Source: Rhodobacteraceae bacterium NBU2976
GTDB lineage: Bacteria; Pseudomonadota; Alphaproteobacteria; Rhodobacterales; Rhodobacteraceae
DNA: 64,000 nucleotides
Assembly (NCBI GenBank): GCA_023630215.1
Contig: JALPRQ010000002.1
Span: 186,001 to 250,000, forward strand
Direction of reading: 5' to 3'
Shown in pieces: positions 44,195 to 51,641 of the stretch (positions are counted from its first letter, which is position 1; every line of letters begins with the position of its first letter). The notes beneath the pieces were generated by a model. The model ran no database searches. It was given only the letters and a program-made list of their open reading frames with translations, and was not told the DNA's origin. The position numbers and the translations under genes were made by a program.

Positions 44195-45985
44195 TTAGTG
44201 ATTGTCGCGCGGAAGTTCTTTGTAGATCTTCTGATAGGACGTCGCGAGTTCCAGACATCCCCCATCGGCCAGCTGGCCAACATTGGTGCGGTAGATTTCC
44301 TGCCACGGGGTCTGGTGTTTAAGCTCCGGCGGAGTCCACGCCTTGCGACGCTCCTCCCATTCCTCCGCCGGAACGATGGCGTTTAGCGTTGCATTGTTCA
44401 AATCCAGACGCACAATGTCGCCGGTTTTCAACAAGGCAAGCCCACCACCAACAACTGATTCAGGGGAGGCGTTCAGGATCGACGGACTTTCCGACGTGCC
44501 TGACTGACGCCCATCGCCAACCGTTGGCAAATGGGCAATCCCCTGTTTGATCACCGCATCAGGCGGCTGCATATTCACCACCTCGGCCGATCCGGGATAG
44601 CCAACGCAGCCAACGCCGCGAATGAACAGGATCGTGTTCGGGTCGATTTCCAATGCCGGATCGTTGATCGCGGCGTGGTAATGTTCCGGCCCTTCAAACA
44701 CAACTGCGCGGGCTTCATGGATATTCTCCTGTCCCGGTTTGGACAAGAAGCGCTCGCGGAAGTCCTTGGAAATCACGCTGGTTTTCATCACCGCACTGTC
44801 GAACAGATTGCCGGACACCACGACGAACCCAGCATTTTTGCGCATCGGTTCATCGACGGTTTTGATCACCTTGTGATCTTCGGAACGAATGCCTTTCAGG
44901 TTCTCGCCCATGGTTTTGCCGGTTGCGGTCATGACGCCTTCGTGGATCATGCCTGCGGCCATCAGCTCGCCCATCGTGGCGGGAACACCGCCAGCGCGGT
45001 GGAAGCTCTCGCCCAGATATTCACCGGCGGGCTGCATGTTGACCAGCAACGGCTTGTCATAGCCATAGGTCTGCCAATCCTGCACGTTCAGCTCGACACC
45101 GACATGACGTGCAATTGCCTGCAAATGCGGCGGAGCGTTGGTCGACCCGCCAATCGCGGTGTTGGTGACGATGGCGTTGATGAACGCCTCGCGCGTCATG
45201 ATATCGGAGGGGCGCAAGCCTTCCTCGACCATCGCGACGATCCGGCGACCGGTGTGATAGGCCATTTCCATCCGTTCGCGGAACGGCGCGGGAATGGCGG
45301 ACGATCCGGTCAGGGTCATGCCCAACGCCTCGGCCATCGCGTTCATCGTGGACGCGGTGCCCATCGTGTTGCAGTGACCCAGCGAGGGCGCAGACGCGCA
45401 AACGCGGTTCATGAATTCTTCGTAATCAATCGTGCCTTCGGCCAGCAAACGACGGCTTTCCCAGACAATCGTGCCGGACCCGGCCAGCTTGCCCTTCCAG
45501 TGACCATCCAGCATCGGGCCGCCATTGAGCGCAATCGCCGGAATGTCCACAGTCGCCGCCCCCATCAGCATTGCTGGCGTTGTCTTGTCACACCCGGTCG
45601 TCAGAACAACGCCGTCGATGGGATAGCCGTGCAAAACCTCGACCAGGGACAGATAGGCAAGGTTACGGTCCAGTGCCGCGGTCGGGCGTTTTCCGGTTTC
45701 CTGAATCGGATGCACGGGAAATTCCATCGGAATACCGCCAGCATCGCGGATGCCCGCCTTGATCCGGTCCATCAGAAACACGTGGATTTTGTTGCAGGGC
45801 GCAAGGTCTGACCCTGTTTGCGCGATGCCGATCACCGGTCGCTCGCCCTGCAATTCGCCGCGCGTGAACTCCTGATTCTGATACCGCTCGACATAGAGTG
45901 CGGTCATGCCCGGGTTGTTCGGATTGTCGAACCATTCCTGTGACCGGTATTTCTTGTTGGCGCGTAGATCGTCACCGTCTGACAT
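44195..45985 (-). CDS. IlvD/Edd-family aldonate dehydratase (xylonate/arabinonate type)
   Basis: A 596-residue [Fe-S]-dependent dehydratase. The cluster cysteines are Cys64 (SDLAPCNK), Cys132 (TTGCDKTTPA) and Cys205 (LGHCNTMGT), matching the [2Fe-2S] aldonate-dehydratase group. GRQSGTSESPSIL near the C-terminus carries the catalytic Ser. The length and motifs fit D-xylonate/L-arabinonate dehydratase rather than the ~560-residue IlvD. The start at 45985 follows GAGGGAGAAAA. Together with the lactonase and the XylX-type enzyme it gives the non-phosphorylative pentose route to 2-oxoglutarate semialdehyde. The exact sugar acid is not proven. Confidence 0.88.
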   Translation of the reverse strand: MSDGDDLRANKKYRSQEWFDNPNNPGMTALYVERYQNQEFTRGELQGERPVIGIAQTGSDLAPCNKIHVFLMDRIKAGIRDAGGIPMEFPVHPIQETGKRPTAALDRNLAYLSLVEVLHGYPIDGVVLTTGCDKTTPAMLMGAATVDIPAIALNGGPMLDGHWKGKLAGSGTIVWESRRLLAEGTIDYEEFMNRVCASAPSLGHCNTMGTASTMNAMAEALGMTLTGSSAIPAPFRERMEMAYHTGRRIVAMVEEGLRPSDIMTREAFINAIVTNTAIGGSTNAPPHLQAIARHVGVELNVQDWQTYGYDKPLLVNMQPAGEYLGESFHRAGGVPATMGELMAAGMIHEGVMTATGKTMGENLKGIRSEDHKVIKTVDEPMRKNAGFVVVSGNLFDSAVMKTSVISKDFRERFLSKPGQENIHEARAVVFEGPEHYHAAINDPALEIDPNTILFIRGVGCVGYPGSAEVVNMQPPDAVIKQGIAHLPTVGDGRQSGTSESPSILNASPESVVGGGLALLKTGDIVRLDLNNATLNAIVPAEEWEERRKAWTPPELKHQTPWQEIYRTNVGQLADGGCLELATSYQKIYKELPRDNH

Positions 45986-46013
45986 AATTTTTTCTCCCTC
46001 TGGGCCTCGGCCC

Positions 46014-46715
46014 CTATTCCGGTCCACGTTCATTAGCTAAAATGCCACTGATCCTGACAATTGCCTTGCGCAAATGGTCACGCATGGCTTTCGACGTTCG
46101 GTCCTTGTCGCGGGCGCGCAGCCCTTCAATAATTTCCGCATGGTCGCGCATACTCGATGGCCTGTTCAACCTCCGGCGCGACGACATATAGCGCGCGCGC
46201 CAAAGCTGCGCGTTATACTGACCATGTGTCTTGATCAATGAGATATTTTTGGTCGACGCCACAATTGCCGTATGAAACGCCATATCCGTCGAGAAGAACG
46301 CTAGCGAATCTGCCGTCTCGGCGGTGTCGACCATTTCCTGGTGCATCGATTCTATTTCGGCAATTTCGTCATCGCTGATATTGTCGCAAGCGGTTTCACC
46401 GGCCAACGCCTCTAGCGCTGATTGCACCAACAAGAGATTGGTCAGTTCTTCCAGCGACGGATTGGCCACCACCGGACTGCGCGCCGGCGCCATTTCAATC
46501 AGCCCCTCTGCCTCCAGTATCAGCAACGCCTCGCGCAATGGTGTGCGGCTGACACCCAGTGCCTCGGCGGTTTCGCGTTCAGGGATGTTGCTTCCAGGTT
46601 GGAGGATCTCTTGCAGAATCTGATTTCGCAAAACATCGGCGATCTGATCCGCCAAGCGCTGCCGTGACAGGCTTGGCACGACCGTCTCCATGCCGTTTTG
46701 CGATTTCAGGCTCAT
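46014..46715 (-). CDS. GntR-family regulator, FCD (FadR-like) subgroup
   Basis: A 233-residue regulator. The winged helix is at about residues 17-80 (GSNIPERETAEALGVSRTPLREALLILEAEGL is the helix-turn-helix). The C-terminal helical FCD domain has FHTAIVASTKN and HAEIIEGLRARD with metal-site His/Asp residues. It lies just upstream of the aldonate dehydratase gene on the same strand and is divergent from the TRAP operon. A palindrome fitting its operator class is at 46781-46796. Confidence 0.92.
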   Translation of the reverse strand: MSLKSQNGMETVVPSLSRQRLADQIADVLRNQILQEILQPGSNIPERETAEALGVSRTPLREALLILEAEGLIEMAPARSPVVANPSLEELTNLLLVQSALEALAGETACDNISDDEIAEIESMHQEMVDTAETADSLAFFSTDMAFHTAIVASTKNISLIKTHGQYNAQLWRARYMSSRRRLNRPSSMRDHAEIIEGLRARDKDRTSKAMRDHLRKAIVRISGILANERGPE

Positions 46716-46780
46716 AATGAAAAGCGCCCCTCGAAGTGATTCCGACTACGTATAGGCGAGAGTTCTAACAAACAGCAAGT

Positions 46781-46796
46781 ATTTGGTATACCAAAT
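46781..46796. promoter_or_regulatory. FCD-GntR operator between the regulator and the TRAP operon
   Basis: ATTTGGTATACCAAAT is a perfect 16-base palindrome. Its core TTGGTATACCAA fits the FCD-GntR operator pattern TNGTNNNACNA. It lies 66 bases before the regulator start and 118 bases before the dctP start, so a single site could control both. Confidence 0.7.
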
Positions 46797-46913
46797 TTGT
46801 TGACCTCACATAATATCTCGCTTACCACCATATGTATGAGATAAAAAAATGTGCGGTTTCGGGAGCAACCGCGCATAATCAAGATCAGTAAAATGTTCCA
46901 TGGGAGGAAACTA

Positions 46914-47927
46914 ATGAAATTTTCGTATCTAATCGCTGGTGCTGCCAGCGCTGCCCTGTTGGCGTCGTCAGCCTTCGCGCAGGAATTTAACTTGCGCTTC
47001 CAGACACATTACACACCGGAACAATTGTCCGGTCAGTTGGCGCAAGAATTCATCGACAACGTCGAAACCATGTCCGGCGGTCGCGTGAAAATCGAAATGT
47101 TCTGGTCGTCATCCGTCGTGTCGTCGACCGAAGGTTTTGACGCCGCTGCAACCGGAATTCTGGATGGCGAGATGCATGGTGGTGCTTACCAGACGGGTAA
47201 AAACCCAGCATTCCAGTTCGTCGGCGATCCGATGGGCGGCTATAACAACCCCTACGAGATGTATAGCTTCCTTTATAACGGCGGTGGCCTAGAGGCGGCA
47301 AACGAACTTTACAACCAGTATAACATGCAGCTTGTTGGCTGGTGGGCTGGTGGTCAGGAAGCCATGTCGTCGGCCAAGCCATTGGCAGGTCCGGCTGATC
47401 TGGTCGACTGGAAATTCCGTTCGCCTCCGGGTCTGGAAACCGAAATTTTCGCCGAGCTTGGCGCATCGCCGATCGTGATGGACTTTACCGAAGTGTTCAC
47501 CGCGCTGGAAACCGGCATCATTGACGGTGCCGACTATTCCAGCCTCGCGAACAACGTGGGTATTGGTCTTTATGATGTTGTGAAGCATGCGACCTTCCCG
47601 GGTTTCCACTCGATGCCAGCAGACCACGTGACCATCAACCTTGATGTCTGGAACTCGTTCCCGGACGATATCAAGCGCATTTTCGAAGTCGCGACGCAGG
47701 CTTTGGCACTTCAGACCACGATGCGCTTTGACCTTGCGAACGCCGAAGCGGCTGTTGGCCTGAAAGAAGCTGGTGTGACGCTCTATGATTGGAGCCCGGA
47801 AGACCGTGCGGAATTCCGCGCTGGCGCCATGGCTGCATGGGAAGGCTGGGCCGAAAAAACCCCGGAAGCCCGCGCAATCGTGGATGCACATTACGCCTTC
47901 CTCCGCCGCATGGGCATGATCGAGTAA
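46914..47927 (+). CDS. dctP: TRAP transporter substrate-binding protein DctP
   Basis: A 337-residue periplasmic binding protein. The signal peptide is residues 1-~22 (ending ASSAFA) before QEFNLRFQTHYT. The fold includes the DctP-type carboxylate-binding Arg in LVDWKFRSPPG (about residue 165) and the FTEVFTALETGIIDGADY segment. It starts at 46914 after GGGAGG. Substrates of this group are sugar acids and other carboxylates; the downstream altronate dehydratase suggests an aldonate or uronate. Confidence 0.93.
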   Translation: MKFSYLIAGAASAALLASSAFAQEFNLRFQTHYTPEQLSGQLAQEFIDNVETMSGGRVKIEMFWSSSVVSSTEGFDAAATGILDGEMHGGAYQTGKNPAFQFVGDPMGGYNNPYEMYSFLYNGGGLEAANELYNQYNMQLVGWWAGGQEAMSSAKPLAGPADLVDWKFRSPPGLETEIFAELGASPIVMDFTEVFTALETGIIDGADYSSLANNVGIGLYDVVKHATFPGFHSMPADHVTINLDVWNSFPDDIKRIFEVATQALALQTTMRFDLANAEAAVGLKEAGVTLYDWSPEDRAEFRAGAMAAWEGWAEKTPEARAIVDAHYAFLRRMGMIE

Positions 47928-47949
47928 CTTCGATCATCGGAAAGCATTG

Positions 47950-47978
47950 CGGCGGGTCTGTAACGGGCCCGCCGTTTT
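47950..47978 (+). terminator. Hairpin after dctP
   Basis: CGGCGGG (47950-47956) pairs with CCCGCCG (47968-47974), followed by TTTT. It sits between dctP and the membrane subunits and probably reduces readthrough so that the binding protein is made in excess. Confidence 0.65.
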
Positions 47979-48006
47979 CACGTGAAATGGTGGGGGAGGC
48001 GTAAAA

Positions 48007-49035
48007 ATGACTCAAAACTCTGATACAGAACAGGTCTGGCTGAACAAGGGGCGGTCCATCCATAAAGGAATCGCAGCGATTGGCCTGATGATGGTTGCCA
48101 CATGCGGGCTTTGCCTATTGATCCCAGCCCTTTTCAGCGCCGAGGCATTTGTACAGGCTTTTGCCCTTATCCGATATGTTCTGTTTGTGTCGGTGATTGT
48201 GACCGCGATTTTTGGCGCCTTTCATTTTGTAAATCTTGGCTTTCCAAATCTGCGCCGTTTCTTTCGTGATTTGATGATCGGCGGGATAACGGTTCTGGTG
48301 ACGTTGGGCGTTCTGATGCTGGTCTTTGGTCTGGATGTCGAACAAACCAACCAGTCTTTCCCGCAGTTCAAGGAAATGATGACATCAAACGTGTTTGCCG
48401 GTTCGCTTATTGTCGCGGCCATTTCAGCCTTGGCGTTGGGCATATATCTCTCGGACTTCAAGGGGCAGATTGAACCCCACGCGGACGGAATTTTCGACAT
48501 TGTCAGCCTAATCCTGTCGCGTATCGCAATGGTCACCATCGCGCTGATTGTCTGCGTCATGTTTTTCGAAGTGATTGCCCGCTACATATTTAACAAACCC
48601 ACAATCTGGGCGAACGAACTGTCCTTGTGGATGGCGGGTTTCGTATTTCTGATGGCCGGTCTTTATGCCATGCAACAGCGCAGCCATATTCGCATTTATA
48701 TCATCTATGACATGATGCCACGCTGGGCACAAAAGGCGTCCGACGTGCTCTCGCTGATCCTGCTATGGATATTCGTCGCGACGCTGATCTGGGGTGGTTA
48801 CACCGACACCAAGAACAAGCTGGGCCGAATGGAGACATATGGCACCGCGTGGGATCCGCCGATCCCGTCAACACTTTATCTGGCTGTTTTGATCCTGATC
48901 TTCATGGTGGCGCTTCAAGCTCTATCGAATCTGATCGCGGATTGGAACAAAGCACCCGAGCATCATTCCCCCGCCGACGAGATCGACGAGGTCGAGATCG
49001 AAAAAATTCGCAAAACGATCGAAGGTGACACGTAA
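48007..49035 (+). CDS. dctQ: TRAP transporter small permease DctQ with long N-terminal membrane domain
   Basis: A 342-residue protein, about twice the usual 160-200. The C-terminal half (about residues 165-315) is a standard DctQ, with FFEVIARYIFNKPTIWANELSLWMAG and QRSHIRI. The N-terminal ~160 residues carry four more transmembrane segments (around 20-40, 50-75, 88-108 and 128-147) with no DctQ signature. The start is an ATG 32 bases after the dctP terminator, following GGGGGAGG. The stop overlaps the dctM start (TAATG). Confidence 0.88.
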   Translation: MTQNSDTEQVWLNKGRSIHKGIAAIGLMMVATCGLCLLIPALFSAEAFVQAFALIRYVLFVSVIVTAIFGAFHFVNLGFPNLRRFFRDLMIGGITVLVTLGVLMLVFGLDVEQTNQSFPQFKEMMTSNVFAGSLIVAAISALALGIYLSDFKGQIEPHADGIFDIVSLILSRIAMVTIALIVCVMFFEVIARYIFNKPTIWANELSLWMAGFVFLMAGLYAMQQRSHIRIYIIYDMMPRWAQKASDVLSLILLWIFVATLIWGGYTDTKNKLGRMETYGTAWDPPIPSTLYLAVLILIFMVALQALSNLIADWNKAPEHHSPADEIDEVEIEKIRKTIEGDT

Positions 49036-50669
49036 TGGATCTGTTTGACCTTTCCATGTTGGATTTCATCAAGGTTGATGACCTTGGCACGTTGTCCCTG
49101 ATCCTGCTGCTGGGCATGTTCTTTTTGCTGGCCATCGGGATGCCGCTTGGCTTCGCGTCTGCGTTCCTTGCTGTTGCCGTTCTGGCGATGAAGTTCGGAC
49201 CCGAGCTGTTGTATAAGGATTTCGGTCGTGGGATCACCTCGGGCCTATCAAAATCGATCTATCGACAGGTGAATAACTATGTGCTGATTTCGGTGCCCTT
49301 GTTTATCTTTATGGCCTCGTTGTTGGAACGCTCGGGCATTGCGCGGGATATGTATAGCTCGCTGTCGGTCTGGATGTCGCGGACACGTGGCGGGATCGCG
49401 ATTGTGACGTCGATCATGGCGGTGATAATGGCGGCAATGTCCGGCATCATCGGCGGTGAAGTTGTTCTGTTGGGTCTGATTGCCCTGCCGCAGATGCTGC
49501 GGCTTGGCTATAACCAGAACCTTGCCATCGGGACGATCTGTGCATCGGGGTCACTGGGGACAATGATTCCTCCTTCCATCGTGCTGATCTTTTACGGGCT
49601 GATCACGGAAACCTCTATCAAGGCTTTATTTACTGCCGCCTTCCTGCCGGGCTTTATGCTGGCCAGCTTCTTCATCATCTATATTATTGCGCGCTCAAAC
49701 CTCTTTCCCGATCAAGCCCCCTTGCCCGAACCCGATCCGAATGATCCGCCGAGCCGGGAAAAATCGCTGATGTTCCTTGGGTTCCTGTCGCGGTTGGCTG
49801 TTTGGGTTGTCGGCGGATTGCTTATCCGCAACCTCTATTTCACAGCCACAGGCCAAAATGCCGTCACCGAGGGTGTCGATCCGATTTTCCTTGGCATGGT
49901 GTCAGACATTCCTTGGCTCATCGGCGCAGCAATCGTTGCTTTGGCGTTGGTGTTCCTCGTTGTTGGGCGCGAGCGCACCGCGAAGGGCTGGGAAATGGGT
50001 AAAGGTCTGGTCGCCCCGATTATCGTAATCGGTGTTGTTCTGGGCTCCATCTACGGAGGCATAACCGGGATTACCGAGGCCGCCGGAATGGGTGTAATCG
50101 CCGTATTCGTGATCGGGCTTATCCGGCGCGAAATGACATTCGAGATCGTGTGGGACAGCCTGATGCGGACCCTGAAATCGACGGGAACGATCATCTGGGT
50201 GACGCTTGGCGCTGCGGCGTTGGCCTTCGCCTACACGCTTGCGGGGGGTCCGACCTATGTGGCCAACATGATCGTCGGCTCTGACATGCCAACGATGGGA
50301 GTCATCCTGTTCATGATGTTTGTTTTCCTAATCATGGGAATGTTCATGGACTGGGTTGGGATCGTTCTGTTGATTATGCCGGTGTTTTTGCCAATCGTGA
50401 CCAAGCTCCCCGTCGAGGAGTTGGGCTTTATCGGTGAACTTTCCCCCAGCCATGTGGCCATCTGGTTTGGTGTGGTCTTCTGTATGAATATGCAGGTCAG
50501 TTTCCTGTCGCCCCCATTTGGTCCGGCGGCATTCTACCTGAAATCGGTGGCGCCGCCGCACATCTCGCTAACCGATATCTTCAAGGGGTTTCTGCCCTTC
50601 ATCGGAATCCAGCTTCTGGCCTTGTCAGTTCTGCTGATCTGGCCGAATATTGTGACGGTGTTCCTCTGA
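49035..50669 (+). CDS. dctM: TRAP transporter large permease DctM
   Basis: A 544-residue inner-membrane permease. Family hallmarks are MPLGFASAFLAV, the GIARDMYSSLSVWMSRTRGGIAIVT motif split by helices, SGIIGGEVVLLGLIALPQML and CASGSLGTMIPPSIVLIFYG. A ~100-residue insertion (about residues 225-325) adds two extra helices and a proline-rich loop (DQAPLPEPDPNDPPSRE). That makes it longer than the ~430-residue typical form, as in the mannitol/chloroaromatic-type TRAP group. The second half has DWVGIVLLIMPVFLPI and the end CMNMQVSFLSPPFGPAAFYL. Confidence 0.92.
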   Translation: MDLFDLSMLDFIKVDDLGTLSLILLLGMFFLLAIGMPLGFASAFLAVAVLAMKFGPELLYKDFGRGITSGLSKSIYRQVNNYVLISVPLFIFMASLLERSGIARDMYSSLSVWMSRTRGGIAIVTSIMAVIMAAMSGIIGGEVVLLGLIALPQMLRLGYNQNLAIGTICASGSLGTMIPPSIVLIFYGLITETSIKALFTAAFLPGFMLASFFIIYIIARSNLFPDQAPLPEPDPNDPPSREKSLMFLGFLSRLAVWVVGGLLIRNLYFTATGQNAVTEGVDPIFLGMVSDIPWLIGAAIVALALVFLVVGRERTAKGWEMGKGLVAPIIVIGVVLGSIYGGITGITEAAGMGVIAVFVIGLIRREMTFEIVWDSLMRTLKSTGTIIWVTLGAAALAFAYTLAGGPTYVANMIVGSDMPTMGVILFMMFVFLIMGMFMDWVGIVLLIMPVFLPIVTKLPVEELGFIGELSPSHVAIWFGVVFCMNMQVSFLSPPFGPAAFYLKSVAPPHISLTDIFKGFLPFIGIQLLALSVLLIWPNIVTVFL

Positions 50670-50677
50670 GGTAGACC

Positions 50678-51628
50678 ATGCTGACGTCCGCACAAATCCA
50701 ACATTTCGACGAACAGGGTTACCTGGTCGTCGAAGACGTTCTGGACCAGAAAACCGTGCTCGATCCGGTTCGCGCAGAATATTCGGCGCTGCTTGACCGC
50801 CTTTATGATGGTTGGGTTGCCGACGGAAAGCTGCCCCCATCCGGTGACATGGATTTCTTCGAAAAGCTGCGGGTCGCCTATAGTTCTGGCTGCGACTGGT
50901 TCCAGCCAATGGATATCTCGCTGCCCGCCAGCGAAGTCCAACCCGATACACCGTTCCATTTCGGCCCTGCTGTGTTGAGCATGCTGACCGACAAAACCCT
51001 GCTGGATGTTGTCGAATGCCTGATCGGACCCGAGATTACCTCGAACCCGATCCAGCATGTGCGGATCAAACCGCCCGCTACCGAACTGCGCAAGGATGAA
51101 GTCCGTGCCCACATCACGTCCACCGACTGGCATCAGGATCAGGGCGTGACGCATGAAAGTGCGGACGATACCAAAATGATCACCGTCTGGATCGCCGTGA
51201 CAGACGCAACCCGCGAAAACGGCTGTCTGCAGGTTCAACCGGGGCGGCATCGTCAAGATTTGCTACCGCATTGCGAGAAAACCCAGATTGGCATTCCGAA
51301 TGAATTCCTTCGTGGCAGTCATTCGATCCCGCTGCCGGTAAAATCCGGCGGCGTGGTGATTTTTCATCCAAAGGCGCCGCATGCCTCGCTGGTCAACAAA
51401 ACCGATGGATTCCGCTGGTCGTTTGACGTGCGCTACAACGTGACCGGCCAATCGACAGGCCGCGATCATTTCCCCAGCTTTGTCGCCCGATCCCGCGCCA
51501 ATCCGTCCCGCGAACTGCGCGACGCCAACCGCTGGAAACAAATGTGGGAAGACACCCGCGCCCGCCTTGCGGCCAACCCGCACGTATCATTATATCGCTG
51601 GGACAATTCTGCCCCCTATTGCGCTTAA
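50678..51628 (+). CDS. Phytanoyl-CoA dioxygenase-family Fe(II)/2-oxoglutarate oxygenase
   Basis: A 316-residue cupin-fold oxygenase. The iron ligands are visible as His152-x-Asp154 in DWHQDQG and His235 in FHPKAPHASL, and Arg246 (GFRWSFD) is a candidate 2-oxoglutarate ligand. There is no signal peptide. Family members hydroxylate diverse small molecules and some remove O- or N-methyl groups through hydroxylation. It lies eight bases after dctM and 13 bases before the altronate dehydratase gene, so it probably acts on the imported compound or an intermediate. The substrate is unknown. Confidence 0.88.
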   Translation: MLTSAQIQHFDEQGYLVVEDVLDQKTVLDPVRAEYSALLDRLYDGWVADGKLPPSGDMDFFEKLRVAYSSGCDWFQPMDISLPASEVQPDTPFHFGPAVLSMLTDKTLLDVVECLIGPEITSNPIQHVRIKPPATELRKDEVRAHITSTDWHQDQGVTHESADDTKMITVWIAVTDATRENGCLQVQPGRHRQDLLPHCEKTQIGIPNEFLRGSHSIPLPVKSGGVVIFHPKAPHASLVNKTDGFRWSFDVRYNVTGQSTGRDHFPSFVARSRANPSRELRDANRWKQMWEDTRARLAANPHVSLYRWDNSAPYCA

Positions 51629-51641
51629 GGACCAAGTTTAA

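Noticed and set aside
44531-45811. 426-residue open frame opposite the aldonate dehydratase
   Set aside because: Antisense shadow; the dehydratase cysteine motifs on the other strand are decisive.
46800-46836. Sigma-70 promoter for dctP
   Set aside because: TTGACC at 46800-46805 is a fair -35, but the AT-rich hexamers downstream are at wrong spacing (5 or 25 bases).
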